From positions 1 through 64,000 of the forward strand of contig AEPI01000044.1 of the NCBI GenBank assembly GCA_000193795.2: a stretch of 64,000 nt of DNA, written 5' to 3'. Shown in pieces: positions 48,907 through 59,812 of this stretch. Source of the DNA: Neisseria lactamica NS19 (lineage in GTDB: Bacteria; Pseudomonadota; Gammaproteobacteria; Burkholderiales; Neisseriaceae). How positions within the stretch are numbered: position 1 is the first letter of the stretch; each line of letters starts with the position of its first letter. The position numbers and the translations under genes are program-made. The notes beneath the pieces are model-generated. The model saw only the letters and a program-made list of their open reading frames with translations, had not been told where the DNA came from and made no database searches.

Positions 48907-49788
48907 ATGGTCGGATGCGTTTGGCAGGCAGGACGGTTTGAAATCGGTTTGGACAAGCCGAAAATTATGGGCATCGTGAATCTCACGCCCGATTCTTTTT
49001 CCGACGGCGGCGCGTATTCGCAAAACGCCAAAACCGCTTTGGCGCACGCCGAACGGCTTTTGAAAGAGGGTGCGGACATCCTCGACATCGGCGGCGAGTC
49101 GACGCGGCCGGGCGCGGATTTTGTTCCGCCCGAAGAAGAATGGGCGCGGGTTGCGCCCGTGTTGGCGGAAGTGGCGGGGTGGGGCGTTCCCGTCAGTTTG
49201 GACACGCGCCGCACGGCGGTTATGGAAAAAGCGTTGACACTCGGCGGTGTCGATATGATTAACGATGTGGCGGCGTTGACCGACGAAGGTGCGGTCGAAT
49301 TGCTGGCGCGCCGGACGGACACGGGCATTTGCCTGATGCATATGCGGGGTTTGCCGGAAAATATGCAGATTGATCCGAAATATCAAGATGTTGTCGGCGA
49401 AGTGGCGCAGTATTTGAAAGCGCGGGCGGCGGAATGTGTCGCGGCAGGTATCGCACCGCACCGCATCGCGCTCGATCCGGGTTTCGGCTTCGGCAAAACC
49501 CTGCAACACAATATCGCGCTGATGCAGCATTTGCCCGAATTGATGGCGGAAACCGGCTTTCCGCTGCTGATCGGCGTGTCGCGCAAACGTATGATAGGCG
49601 AGCTGACCGGCGAGGCAGACGCGGCGGCGCGCGTACACGGCAGCGTGGCGGCGGCGCTGGCTTCCGTGGTACGCGGCGCGCAAATTGTGCGCGTGCACGA
49701 TGTGAAGGCGACGGCGGATGCGTTGAAGGTGTGGGAAGCGTTGGGCGTGAATCGGCAAACGGCGGTTTTTGCGCCGAATGCCGTCTGA
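48907..49788 (+). CDS. folP: Dihydropteroate synthase
   Basis: FolP joins p-aminobenzoate to dihydropterin pyrophosphate and is the sulfonamide target. The 293-residue protein has [28 protein letters not shown] and DPGFGFGKT. Sites altered in resistant neisseriae appear wild-type: Phe31, Gly194 and Arg228, with no inserted Ser-Gly after 194. ATG 48907 follows GGAGG; the open frame upstream is an uptake-sequence region. The last codons and the stop (AAT GCC GTC TGA) are part of an uptake sequence at 49778-49789. Confidence 0.95.
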   Translation: MVGCVWQAGRFEIGLDKPKIMGIVNLTPDSFSDGGAYSQNAKTALAHAERLLKEGADILDIGGESTRPGADFVPPEEEWARVAPVLAEVAGWGVPVSLDTRRTAVMEKALTLGGVDMINDVAALTDEGAVELLARRTDTGICLMHMRGLPENMQIDPKYQDVVGEVAQYLKARAAECVAAGIAPHRIALDPGFGFGKTLQHNIALMQHLPELMAETGFPLLIGVSRKRMIGELTGEADAAARVHGSVAAALASVVRGAQIVRVHDVKATADALKVWEALGVNRQTAVFAPNAV

Positions 49789-49813
49789 ACGGCCGGGAGG
49801 CTTCAGACGGCAT
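49778..49813. terminator. folP terminator overlapping its stop codon
   Basis: Inverted uptake sequences at 49778-49789 and 49802-49813, the first containing the folP stop codon. There is no clear T-run after the stem. Confidence 0.65.
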
Positions 49814-49902
49814 AGCCGGCCGGCACGCAGCGGCGAAAATTGCCTTATAATCGCGTACAGTCAGTTGATGTTTTCAGGGTTTGTATTTTTACGGAGCAAG
49901 TG

Positions 49903-51252
49903 ATGGCAAAAAAATATTTCGGCACGGACGGCGTGCGAGGCGAAGTCGGTCAGTTTCCGATTACGCCCGATTTTGTATTGAAACTCGGCTATGCGGCGGG
50001 TCAGGTTTTGGTTCAGCACGACGGCGGGCAAAAGCCGACCGTTTTAATCGGCAAGGATACGCGTATTTCCGGTTATATGCTGGAGGCCGCTTTGGTGGCG
50101 GGCTTTACGGCGGCGGGCGCGGACGTGGTTCAGACCGGTCCGCTGCCCACGCCCGGCGTGGCTTATCTGACCCGCGCGCTGCGCCTGTCCGCCGGCGTGA
50201 TGATTTCCGCGTCGCACAACGCCTATTCCGACAACGGCATCAAATTCTTCGCCGAGGGCGGCGTGAAACTTTCCGATGAAATCGAGTTGGAAATCGAAGC
50301 CAAAATCGACGAGGAAATGAAAACACAGCCGTCCGCCCGCCTCGGACGCGCACGCCGCATCAACGGTGCGGACGACCGCTATATCGAATTTTGCAAATCC
50401 ACCTTCCCCACGCATTCCGACCTGCGCGGGCTGAAGCTGGTCGTCGATACCGCCAACGGCGCGGCTTACAGCGTCGCACCCAAAGTGTTTCACGAACTGG
50501 GCGCGCAGGTCGTCAGCATCGGCGACGGGCCCGACGGCTACAATATCAATGAAAAATGCGGCGCAACCCATACCAAAACCCTCCAAGCCGCCGTGCTGCA
50601 AAACGAAGCCGACTACGGCATCGCCTTGGACGGCGACGGCGACCGCCTGATGATGGTCGATAAAAACGGGCAGGTTTACGACGGCGACAGCCTGATTTAC
50701 GTCATCGCCAAAGCCCGCGCGCACGAAGGCGTGGAAATCGGCGGCGTGGTCGGCACGGTGATGACCAATATGGCGATGGAAAACGCATTGAAGGCGCGCG
50801 GCGTGGATTTCTGCCGCGCCAAAGTCGGCGACCGCTATGTGTTGGAACAATTAAACCGTCGCGGCTGGCTCGTCGGCGGCGAAGCCAGCGGGCATATCCT
50901 GTGTATGGACAAACACAATACCGGCGACGGCATCATCTCCGCGCTGCAAGTCTTGGCGGCACTGCAAACGCTGAACCAAGACCTCGCCTCCGTCTGCGCC
51001 GATTGGCAGCCGTATCCACAAACGATGATTAATGTCCGTATCGGCAAAGGGCAAAACTGGCAGGAAGCCTCAAAAACCGTGTTGGCGGAAGTGGAAAAAG
51101 AACTCGAAGGCAAAGGAAGGGTGGTGTTGCGCGCTTCGGGAACCGAACCGGTCGTGCGCGTGATGGTGGAGGCGCGGCAGGCGGATTGGGCGCGCGAAGG
51201 GGCGGAACGTATCGCCGCCGCCATCGGCGGCATTAACGGGAATACTCGATGA
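49903..51252 (+). CDS. glmM: Phosphoglucosamine mutase GlmM
   Basis: GlmM turns glucosamine-6-phosphate into glucosamine-1-phosphate for peptidoglycan and lipid A. The 449-residue protein has the phospho-Ser loop [15 protein letters not shown], the metal-binding DGDGDR, GEASGHI and the phosphate-binding [15 protein letters not shown] 49903 follows ACGGAG and gives the [13 protein letters not shown] start. A -10-like TATAAT lies near 49846. The C-terminal tail (INGNTR) runs into the AT-rich DNA of the next gene. Confidence 0.96.
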   Translation: MAKKYFGTDGVRGEVGQFPITPDFVLKLGYAAGQVLVQHDGGQKPTVLIGKDTRISGYMLEAALVAGFTAAGADVVQTGPLPTPGVAYLTRALRLSAGVMISASHNAYSDNGIKFFAEGGVKLSDEIELEIEAKIDEEMKTQPSARLGRARRINGADDRYIEFCKSTFPTHSDLRGLKLVVDTANGAAYSVAPKVFHELGAQVVSIGDGPDGYNINEKCGATHTKTLQAAVLQNEADYGIALDGDGDRLMMVDKNGQVYDGDSLIYVIAKARAHEGVEIGGVVGTVMTNMAMENALKARGVDFCRAKVGDRYVLEQLNRRGWLVGGEASGHILCMDKHNTGDGIISALQVLAALQTLNQDLASVCADWQPYPQTMINVRIGKGQNWQEASKTVLAEVEKELEGKGRVVLRASGTEPVVRVMVEARQADWAREGAERIAAAIGGINGNTR

Positions 51253-51288
51253 CAATTTATCGAAAAAATTACATTAAAAACAATCAAT

Positions 51289-51777
51289 ATGGGTAAGGGT
51301 GTAAAAAAATATGGCAAAATCTATGAAATCTCACTCCCGAGTGGGAAATTTACTTATGTATGTAGGGTAATGCAATACGAGTTTGGTATTTTTGATTATC
51401 TCTCGGAAAATGCAGCTAATATGGATGAGCTTCTTTCTGTTGGGTTTAAGACTTATAAAGCCTGTATAGAAACAGCCATAAGAAAGAAGATTTGGAAACT
51501 GATAGGGCAAGTTGATTTAGAGAAAGAAAATATAATATATCCAGATTTAGCGATTTTCTTATCATACAATAAAGAACTTTTTATTAGACAATCAAGAGTT
51601 ATGAGAAACGGAAATCCTTTGGTAGTTTCTCAAAAAGATTATATAGACTTACTAAAGCGAGGGTATATATATGGTTTCTTTGACGATTACAAAATCTTTG
51701 AACTCTGGCTGTCTAGTAATGTGGAAAATTATCCAGAAAGTGAAGGCATATTTCCTTTGCCATCTCAGTATTTATAG
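51289..51777 (+). CDS. Orphan immunity-like protein (Imm26-like)
   Basis: A 162-residue soluble protein. The N-terminal pattern GKIYEISLPSGKFTYVCRV resembles the Imm26 family, immunity proteins of polymorphic toxin systems; the rest fits only loosely. No toxin gene is beside it. The gene is clearly richer in A and T than glmM and dedA around it, which suggests horizontal transfer. There is no strong ribosome site before the ATG. It starts 36 bases after glmM. Confidence 0.6.
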   Translation: MGKGVKKYGKIYEISLPSGKFTYVCRVMQYEFGIFDYLSENAANMDELLSVGFKTYKACIETAIRKKIWKLIGQVDLEKENIIYPDLAIFLSYNKELFIRQSRVMRNGNPLVVSQKDYIDLLKRGYIYGFFDDYKIFELWLSSNVENYPESEGIFPLPSQYL

Positions 51778-51829
51778 AGGGAATGACCTATCTCACTGAT
51801 AAATGAAACGATTGTAGGCAAAATCAGGC

Positions 51830-51857
51830 AAAACCGTTTTCAGAACCGGGCGGTTTT
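51830..51857 (+). terminator. Possible intrinsic terminator after the Imm26-like gene
   Basis: AAAACCG (51830-51836) can pair with CGGTTTT (51851-51857), followed by CTGTTT. A separate inverted uptake-sequence pair lies just downstream at 51866-51924, with a longer loop. Confidence 0.4.
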
Positions 51858-52006
51858 CTGTTTAAATGCCGTCTGAACGGGCGGCGGGCGCGCGAATCTG
51901 CCCCCTGCCGCTTTCAGACGGCATAATCTTTGATAGAATGCCGTTTCGCGCAGAAAATGTTTCGGCTTGTTCTGACTTTTTATCCCCCGACAATGGAATA
52001 TCCGCT

Positions 52007-52690
52007 ATGTTTGCCCTTTTGGAAGCCTTTTTTGTCGAATATGGCTACGCGGCCGTGTTTTTCGTTTTGGTCATCTGCGGTTTCGGCGTGCCGATTCCCG
52101 AGGATTTGACCTTGGTAACAGGCGGCGTGATTTCGGGTATGGGTTATACCAATCCGCATATTATGTTTGCAGTCGGTATGCTCGGCGTATTGGTCGGGGA
52201 CGGCGTGATGTTTGCCGCCGGACGGATTTGGGGGCAGAAAATCCTGAGGTTCAAACCGATTGCGCGCATTATGACGCCGAAACGTTATGAGCAGGTTCAG
52301 GAAAAATTCGACAAATACGGCAACTGGGTCTTATTTGTCGCCCGTTTCCTGCCCGGCTTGAGAACGGCCGTATTTGTTACAGCCGGTATCAGCCGCAAGG
52401 TTTCATACTTGCGTTTTATCATTATGGATGGACTGGCCGCGCTGATTTCCGTCCCTATTTGGATTTATCTGGGTGAGTACGGTGCGCACAACATTGATTG
52501 GCTGATGGCGAAAATGCACAGCCTGCAATCGGGTATTTTTGTTATTTTGGGTATAGGTGCGGCCGTTGTTGCTTGGATTTGGTGGAAAAAACGCCAACGT
52601 ATCCGGTTTTACCGCAGTAAATTGAAAGAAAAGCGGGCGCAACGCAAAGCCGCCAAGGCAGCCAAAAAAGCCGCGCGGAACAGGCAATAA
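52007..52690 (+). CDS. DedA-family membrane protein
   Basis: A 227-residue DedA (SNARE-associated, VTT domain) inner-membrane protein. Such proteins help recycle lipid carriers and maintain membrane potential. Signature stretches are GFGVPIPEDLTLVTGG and FVARFLPGLRTAVFVTAG, with hydrophobic helices through about residue 195. The C-terminus is a long basic tail rich in Lys, Arg and Ala. ATG 52007 starts the first helix (MFALLEAFFVEYGY); the open frame upstream covers uptake-sequence DNA. Confidence 0.9.
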   Translation: MFALLEAFFVEYGYAAVFFVLVICGFGVPIPEDLTLVTGGVISGMGYTNPHIMFAVGMLGVLVGDGVMFAAGRIWGQKILRFKPIARIMTPKRYEQVQEKFDKYGNWVLFVARFLPGLRTAVFVTAGISRKVSYLRFIIMDGLAALISVPIWIYLGEYGAHNIDWLMAKMHSLQSGIFVILGIGAAVVAWIWWKKRQRIRFYRSKLKEKRAQRKAAKAAKKAARNRQ

Positions 52691-52910
52691 GGCGGACGGC
52701 CCGAAAGGCTGCCGGTATTCGGCGGCTGCCGCGCCTGTCCGGGTTTGCCGGTTTTCAAATGCAAATCGTCGGGAGGGCGGAATGTCGGCAGCCCCGGTAC
52801 TTTCCCATTCCGATGCCGTCTGAAAGCCGCTTCCGCCGCCAAATTGCCGGACGGTGCGAAATATAGTTAAATAAGCCGCATCATTAATGTTCAGACGGTA
52901 CGACAACGCT

Positions 52911-53903
52911 ATGAAACAAAAAATCTTCGTCCTCTACACGGGCGGCACGATAGGTATGACCCAAAGCAGCGAAGGCCTGCGCCCCGATACCGCGCTGGCC
53001 AGCCAAGCCCTTTCTCCCTTTTCAGACGGCCTTGATTTCGAGTGGCACGTCTGCAATCCCTTGATTGATTCCTCCTCCGTCACGCTGCAACACTGGCGCG
53101 ACTGGCAGGACATCATCGCCGCCAAACTGCCTTCCTGCGACGGCATCCTGATACTGCACGGCACGGACACGCTCGCCTATACCGCCAATCTGTTTGCGCT
53201 CGCCCTGCAAGGTTTGGACAAACCGATCGTCCTGACCGGTTCGCAATGGCCTTACGCCGCCGAAAACAGCGATGCCCCGCGCAACCTCTCCACCGCCGTC
53301 GCCGCCTTCAGCCTCAAGCTCAAACAAACCGTTATCGCTTTTGACGGCAAACTGTATCCCGCCGTCGGCAGCAGCAAAGTCAGCACCGAAACCGCCGCAG
53401 GCTTCGACAATCCGCATTTCGGCGCACTTGCCGAATGGAACGAAACCCGGGGTTGGCACAATATCCGCATCCCGAATCAAGATGCGGCTGATGTTTCAGA
53501 CGGCCTCAAAATCCGTTATCCCGATCTGCAGGCAAAAATTGCCGTCCGCACGCTTATCCCCGGCTTTGCCGTCCAAGAACTTGCGGACAGACTCGGACAG
53601 CTTCCCGCCCAAGCCCTTATCCTGCAAAGCTACGGACACGGCAACACACCCGCAGACGAAGGCTTTATCCGCGCCGTCCGAGACTTCACGCGGCAGGGAA
53701 AATTGTTGCTCAACATCAGCCAAGTCCGACAAGGCAGAACTGCCGCCGTGTACGCGCAAGGCAACGCGTTCCGCAACTCGGGCATCATCAACGGCGGCAA
53801 ATGCAGCCTTGAAACCGCCACCGCGCTGATGACCTTTGCCGTATCGCAAGGCTGGGGCGCGGAAGATGTAGAAAAAGAATTGGTAAGGCTGAAGTTGGTG
53901 TGA
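52911..53903 (+). CDS. ansA: Type I (cytoplasmic) L-asparaginase
   Basis: The enzyme splits asparagine into aspartate and ammonia. The 330-residue protein has the two catalytic motifs YTGGTIGM near the N-terminus and LHGTDTL, plus LTGSQWPYAAENSDAPRNL. There is no signal peptide, as expected for type I. ATG 52911 is the MKQKIFVLYTGG start; the ribosome site is weak. The 220-base gap upstream contains one uptake sequence. tatD follows after 7 bases. Confidence 0.93.
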   Translation: MKQKIFVLYTGGTIGMTQSSEGLRPDTALASQALSPFSDGLDFEWHVCNPLIDSSSVTLQHWRDWQDIIAAKLPSCDGILILHGTDTLAYTANLFALALQGLDKPIVLTGSQWPYAAENSDAPRNLSTAVAAFSLKLKQTVIAFDGKLYPAVGSSKVSTETAAGFDNPHFGALAEWNETRGWHNIRIPNQDAADVSDGLKIRYPDLQAKIAVRTLIPGFAVQELADRLGQLPAQALILQSYGHGNTPADEGFIRAVRDFTRQGKLLLNISQVRQGRTAAVYAQGNAFRNSGIINGGKCSLETATALMTFAVSQGWGAEDVEKELVRLKLV

Positions 53904-53910
53904 AACCGGA

Positions 53911-54684
53911 ATGAACTTCACCGACACCCATTGCCACCTCGCCGATCCCGCCTTGCGCGAAAACCTGCCGCACATACTGACCTCCGCGCGGAAAGCCGGG
54001 GTGAAGCGGTTTATCGTTCCCGCGACCCGGCCGCAGGATTGGCAGGACGTGGCGGATTTGGCGGAAATGCCGTCCGAACACGGCATCCGGGTTGCCTTCG
54101 GTATCCATCCTTGGTTTTCAGACGGCATTGCGGAACAAGATTTTGCCGGTTTGGAAGCCGTATTGGCGCGTTATCCCGGCGCGTGGGTCGGCGAAATCGG
54201 CTTGGATTTTTACGACAAAACCCAAACGCCGCAGCAGCGCGAACGGCAAATCCAAGTCTTCAGCCGCCAGCTTGAAATCGCGCAAACCCTGCGCCGCCGC
54301 GTGATTATCCACAATCTCAAAGCCGCCGCCGACATCGCCGCCGCCGTCAAACAAATGGGCTTTACCCGGGGCGGCATCGTCCACGCCTTTTCCGGCAGCG
54401 CGGAAGAAGCACGCGTGTTGACGAAACTGGGTTTCAAAATCGGCATCGGTTCGCTGTTGCTCAACCCGAACGCCCGCAAAATACGCGAAACCCTCAAAAC
54501 CTTGAATGACACCGATTTCGTTTTGGAAACCGACAGCCCGTTTATGCTGAAAAAAGAGATTAATACGCCTGCCAATATTCCGCCGATTGCCGGGATTGTT
54601 GCGGAAATACGCAGTACAAGCGTAGCGGAAATTGCCGCCGCAACGGAGGCGAACGTTGATATTTTGGAGAATCCGCCTGCTTGA
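53911..54684 (+). CDS. tatD: TatD-family metal-dependent hydrolase
   Basis: A 257-residue TIM-barrel hydrolase, probably a DNase of the TatD/YcfH family. Metal-binding motifs in order: DTHCHL (about 5-10), FGIHPW, WVGEIGLDFY, VIIHNLKAA, HAFSGS and LETDSPFM. ATG 53911 lies 7 bases after ansA, so the two are likely co-transcribed. An uptake sequence is embedded in the coding region near 54117, giving FSDGI in the protein. Confidence 0.92.
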   Translation: MNFTDTHCHLADPALRENLPHILTSARKAGVKRFIVPATRPQDWQDVADLAEMPSEHGIRVAFGIHPWFSDGIAEQDFAGLEAVLARYPGAWVGEIGLDFYDKTQTPQQRERQIQVFSRQLEIAQTLRRRVIIHNLKAAADIAAAVKQMGFTRGGIVHAFSGSAEEARVLTKLGFKIGIGSLLLNPNARKIRETLKTLNDTDFVLETDSPFMLKKEINTPANIPPIAGIVAEIRSTSVAEIAAATEANVDILENPPA

Positions 54685-54759
54685 GGCTTGAAAAACCGAT
54701 TATAATAAATGCGTTTTGATGCCGTCTGAACTTCAGGCGGCGTTTGTTATGGAAGAATT

Positions 54760-55836
54760 ATGAAGCCGTCTATCTTAGAAAAACTGCAACAACTCGGCGA
54801 CCGGTTGGAAGAAGTCACCCACCTGCTCGGACAGCCCGAAGCCACGTCCGATATAGACAACTACCGCAAACTCACGCGCGAACACGCCGAACTGACCCCT
54901 ATCGTCGAAGTGTTCCAACATTACCGGCGGGCGCAAAGCGACTTGGCGGATGCCGAAGAAATGCTGTCCGACCCCGAAATGAAAGACTTTGCCGCCGAAG
55001 AAATCGAGGCGGCAAAAGCCAAAATCGGCGAACTCGATACCGAATTGCAAAAACTGCTGCTGCCCAAAGATGCCGACGACGACAAAAACATCTTTATCGA
55101 GGTGCGCGCCGGAACGGGCGGCGACGAAGCCGCGCTGTTTGCCGGCGATTTGCTGCGTATGTACAGCCGCTACGCCGAGCGCAACCGCTGGCAGGTCGAA
55201 ATCGTTTCCGCCAACGAAAGCGAGTTGGGCGGCTATAAAGAAGTCATCGCACGTATTGTCGGACTCGGGGCATACAGCCGCCTAAAATTTGAATCGGGCG
55301 GCCACCGCGTGCAACGCGTCCCCGCCACCGAAAGCCAAGGCCGCATCCACACCTCCGCCTGCACAGTCGCCGTGATGCCCGAAGCGGACGAACTGGAAGA
55401 CATCGAACTGAACCCCGCCGACCTGCGCATCGATACCTTCCGCGCATCCGGCGCGGGCGGTCAGCACATCAACAAAACCGATTCCGCCGTCCGTATCACC
55501 CACCTGCCCACCGGTATGGTGGTCGAATGCCAAGACGGTCGCAGCCAACACGCCAACAAAGCGCAGGCGATGAAAGTCCTCGCCGCCCGCTTAAACGACG
55601 CACAAAAACGCGAAGCCCAAGCCAAAGAAGCCGCCGAACGCAAATCCCTGATCGGCAGCGGCGACCGCAGCGAACGCATCCGCACTTACAACTATCCCCA
55701 AGGCAGGGTAACAGACCACCGCATCAACCTCACCCTGCACAAGCTGGATTTTGTGATGGACGGTGACTTGGAAGAAATCACCGATGCCCTGATTGCCGAA
55801 CATCAGGCCGAGCTTTTGGCGGCAATGGGCGATTGA
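54760..55836 (+). CDS. prfA: Peptide chain release factor 1
   Basis: RF1 reads UAA and UAG stop codons and releases the finished peptide. The 358-residue protein has the stop-recognition PAT in [10 protein letters not shown] and the catalytic GGQ in [10 protein letters not shown]. Other family stretches are [21 protein letters not shown] and [20 protein letters not shown] -10-like TATAAT lies at 54701-54706. The usual partner prmC is not adjacent; AT-rich DNA with a small membrane peptide follows. Confidence 0.96.
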   Translation: MKPSILEKLQQLGDRLEEVTHLLGQPEATSDIDNYRKLTREHAELTPIVEVFQHYRRAQSDLADAEEMLSDPEMKDFAAEEIEAAKAKIGELDTELQKLLLPKDADDDKNIFIEVRAGTGGDEAALFAGDLLRMYSRYAERNRWQVEIVSANESELGGYKEVIARIVGLGAYSRLKFESGGHRVQRVPATESQGRIHTSACTVAVMPEADELEDIELNPADLRIDTFRASGAGGQHINKTDSAVRITHLPTGMVVECQDGRSQHANKAQAMKVLAARLNDAQKREAQAKEAAERKSLIGSGDRSERIRTYNYPQGRVTDHRINLTLHKLDFVMDGDLEEITDALIAEHQAELLAAMGD

Positions 55837-56010
55837 GTTTTGTGTCCGGATAAAAAAATCGGTGTTTGAACAAGGGGCGGTTTTGCCTGTTTGCAAGAGT
55901 AAGACGGTTTCATTTGTTCGGATGGCGGGCGGTTTTGCCGGATAAAAAGAAATTTTTAAAACAAAACCGTATCTTTAATGGCTCTGTTGCAAGTGTAACA
56001 ATCTCCACAC

Positions 56011-56043
56011 CCCGCATCATTTGCATGATGCGGGATATTTTTT
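56011..56043 (+). terminator. Strong intrinsic terminator after prfA
   Basis: CCCGCATCAT (56011-56020) pairs perfectly with ATGATGCGGG (56025-56034) around a 4-base loop, followed by a run of T. It does not use uptake sequences, unlike nearly all terminators in this window. Confidence 0.8.
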
Positions 56044-56054
56044 AAGGAAATTTT

Positions 56055-56219
56055 ATGGAGTTTTTTTTAGCGGTTTGGCATTCAATATTTGATTTCATAA
56101 CTGGTCTATTTATATTTAAACCATGGGAAGAAGATACGGCAGAAAATAAAATAAAAAGTTTAGCTTTACTTTTCTTTCTGACAATTTGCGGCTTTATTTT
56201 TTATATTTCAGTCTTTTAA
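56055..56219 (+). CDS. 54-residue membrane peptide, unknown function
   Basis: A short AT-rich gene. The ATG at 56055 is preceded by AAGGAA at 6 bases. The peptide is hydrophobic at the start (MEFFLAVWHSIFDFITGLFI), then has a charged stretch (KPWEEDTAENKIK) and a C-terminal helix (ALLFFLTICGFIFYISVF). It could sit in the inner membrane as a hairpin. I do not recognise a family. It lies 12 bases after a strong terminator, and GGCTCTGTTGCAA at about 55979-55991 recalls IS6-type ends, so this patch may be imported DNA. Confidence 0.55.
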   Translation: MEFFLAVWHSIFDFITGLFIFKPWEEDTAENKIKSLALLFFLTICGFIFYISVF

Positions 56220-56596
56220 GGCAAAGCACATAAAAAACATGAAAATAATGAAAAATCAATAGCAAAACCGGCGGCATATGGCGGACAGTCTGAAAAATGC
56301 CGTCTGAAAAAGAAATGCTTTTTCAGACGGCATTTTTCCGCCGATCGGATGATAAGCGGAAGGGATGCGCCCGCATATTCCCGGCTTTTTTGTTCGGAAA
56401 TAAGGAAAAAAGGGATTTGAATGTGCGCCCTTTTTCGGAAACATAAGGTGCAAACGGCGTTCGGACGGCATTTTGACGTGCCGGGCGGTCGGGCAGGGCG
56501 CGCCTGCGGCGCAAAACCGCGAAAACAAGCCGCCGGCTCTGCCCGAATCCAGTGTATGATGCCGTTTTCGACAACGGACAAGGGATAGGAATCCGG
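56220..56596. other. Intergenic region upstream of ldhA
   Basis: 377 bases. It holds an inverted uptake-sequence pair at 56297-56333 (a good stem with A and T tracts that would end the 54-residue peptide transcript) and GC-rich DNA before ldhA with a possible -10 (TATGAT, about 56563). The longer ORFs on the reverse strand only translate uptake sequences. Confidence 0.5.
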
Positions 56597-57595
56597 ATGA
56601 AGATTGCGATTTACGGTACGAAAAGCTATGACCGCGAACATTTTGCCCGCGCCAACCGGCATTTCGGCTTCGAGCTGGAGTTTTTTGATTTTATGCTGGA
56701 TGTAAAAACGGCGAAAATGGCGGAAGGTGCGGAAGCGGTCTGTATTTTTGTGAACGACGACGGCGGCCGGCCCGTGTTGGAACGACTGGCAAAAATCGGG
56801 GTAAAGGCGGTCGCCCTGCGTTGCGCGGGGTTTAACAATGTCGATTTGGAAGCGGCAGGAGAATTGGGTCTGAAAGTCGTGCGCGTTCCCGCCTATTCGC
56901 CCGAATCGGTTGCAGAACATACCGTGGGGCTGATGCTGACCTTGAACCGCCGCATCCACAAAGCCTACCAGCGTACCCGCGATGCCAATTTTTCTTTGGA
57001 GGGGCTGACCGGTTTCAATATGTACGGCAAAACGGCGGGCGTTATCGGCACGGGGAAAATCGGTATCACAACGATGCGGATTTTAAAGGGTTTCGGTATG
57101 AACCTGCTGGCTTACGATCCGTTTTGCAATCCCGAAGTGGAAAAACTCGGCGGCAAATATGCGGATTTGGACGAGCTGTATGCCCGATCGGACATCATCA
57201 CGCTGCACTGCCCCGCCACGCCAGAAAACCATTATATGCTGAACGAGGCGGCGTTTGCCAAGATGAAGGACGGCGTGATGATCATCAACACCAGCCGGGG
57301 CGGGCTGATTGACAGCGCCGCCGCCATCGAGGCGTTGAAACGTCGGAAAATCGGCGCATTGGGTATGGATGTGTATGAAAACGAACGAGAATTGTTTTTT
57401 GAAGACAAATCCAACGACGTGATTACCGACGACGTGTTCCGCCGTCTGTCGTCCTGCCACAATGTGCTGTTTACCGGCCATCAGGCCTTTTTGACGGAGG
57501 AGGCGCTCGGCAATATTTCGGAAGTAACCCTGTCCAATATCCGCGAGGTCTTGCAGACCGGCGGTTGCGGCAATTCGGTTTGCGCCGGCGGCTGA
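56597..57595 (+). CDS. ldhA: D-lactate dehydrogenase, NAD-dependent
   Basis: A 332-residue D-isomer-specific 2-hydroxyacid dehydrogenase, closest to the fermentative LdhA that interconverts pyruvate and D-lactate. It has the NAD fold GVIGTGKIGITTMRILKGFG, RCAGFNNVDLEAAGELG, the catalytic Arg in INTSRGGLID, the Glu in DVYENERELFFED and the His in FTGHQAFLTEEAL. ATG 56597 follows GGAATCCGG. An uptake-sequence hairpin (57709-57737) lies downstream and is shared with serS. Confidence 0.9.
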   Translation: MKIAIYGTKSYDREHFARANRHFGFELEFFDFMLDVKTAKMAEGAEAVCIFVNDDGGRPVLERLAKIGVKAVALRCAGFNNVDLEAAGELGLKVVRVPAYSPESVAEHTVGLMLTLNRRIHKAYQRTRDANFSLEGLTGFNMYGKTAGVIGTGKIGITTMRILKGFGMNLLAYDPFCNPEVEKLGGKYADLDELYARSDIITLHCPATPENHYMLNEAAFAKMKDGVMIINTSRGGLIDSAAAIEALKRRKIGALGMDVYENERELFFEDKSNDVITDDVFRRLSSCHNVLFTGHQAFLTEEALGNISEVTLSNIREVLQTGGCGNSVCAGG

Positions 57596-57708
57596 AGTGT
57601 TTTTGAAGTCCGACGCGTTTTTATAACAGCCGGTCAGCCTGTCCGTATTTTAAGGATTGCCGATTTGCTTGTGCGGGATGCGGAATACCGCCTCGGGGTT
57701 TAAAGGAA

Positions 57709-57737
57709 ATGCCGTCTGAAAGGCTTTCAGACGGCAT
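57709..57737. terminator. Uptake-sequence terminator, ldhA / serS
   Basis: Inverted uptake sequences at 57709-57720 and 57726-57737 between two convergent genes; it is 23 bases past the serS stop and 113 past that of ldhA. Confidence 0.75.
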
Positions 57738-57760
57738 TTGGTGTTTCCGGGGACGGCGGG

Positions 57761-59203
<1,443 letters not shown>

Positions 59204-59221
59204 TTAACGGAGGGCGACACC

Positions 59222-59746
59222 GTGTTGGACAGGGAAGGCTATCGCCCCAATGTCGGTATCATCTTAATCAACAACCGAAACGAAGTCTTTTGGGGCAAGC
59301 GCGTGCGCGAACATTCCTGGCAGTTTCCGCAAGGCGGCATCAAGCCGGGCGAAAGCCCCGAAACCGCGATGTACCGCGAGTTATACGAGGAAGTCGGACT
59401 TCTGCCGCAACACGTCAAAATCGTCGGGCGGACGCGCGACTGGCTGCGTTACGACGTGCCGAACAACTGGGTGCGCCGCGAATGGCGCGGCTCTTATCGC
59501 GGGCAGAAGCAGATTTGGTATCTCCTGCGCCTGACCGGCCGGGATTGCGATGTCAACCTGCGCGCCACCCGCCACCCCGAATTTGACGGCTGGCGTTGGC
59601 ATCAATATTGGGCGCCCGTTGACGAAGTGATTGATTTCAAACGCGACGTTTACTTGGGGGCATTGAAAGAACTCTCCACCCGCTTCCTGCGCGGTATGGA
59701 AAGTTATGAAGACTTTGCCGCCCGCCAACCTTCCGACAACCGCTAA
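59222..59746 (+). CDS. rppH: RNA pyrophosphohydrolase RppH
   Basis: RppH removes pyrophosphate from the 5' end of mRNA and so triggers decay. The 174-residue protein starts with GTG 59222 ([15 protein letters not shown]), placed behind GGAGGG; ATG codons upstream are in non-conserved sequence. The Nudix box is complete, from [10 protein letters not shown] to [19 protein letters not shown] and [17 protein letters not shown] are typical of the RppH group. Confidence 0.94.
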   Translation: MLDREGYRPNVGIILINNRNEVFWGKRVREHSWQFPQGGIKPGESPETAMYRELYEEVGLLPQHVKIVGRTRDWLRYDVPNNWVRREWRGSYRGQKQIWYLLRLTGRDCDVNLRATRHPEFDGWRWHQYWAPVDEVIDFKRDVYLGALKELSTRFLRGMESYEDFAARQPSDNR

Positions 59747-59759
59747 AACAACGGAACGC

Positions 59760-59786
59760 AACGCTTTCAGGCCGTCTGAAAGCGTT
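59760..59786 (+). terminator. rppH terminator with an AG-type uptake sequence
   Basis: AACGCTTTCAG and CTGAAAGCGTT form an 11-bp stem with loop GCCGT, followed by GTTTTTC. The stem contains AGGCCGTCTGAA (59769-59780), the AG-DUS variant used by other Neisseria groups. All other pairs here are AT-type. Confidence 0.75.
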
Positions 59787-59812
59787 GTTTTTCTTACTTT
59801 CAGATTATTCCT

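Noticed and set aside
48643..49758. 371-codon reverse frame
   Set aside because: Antisense to folP; low-complexity His/Arg/Gln content.
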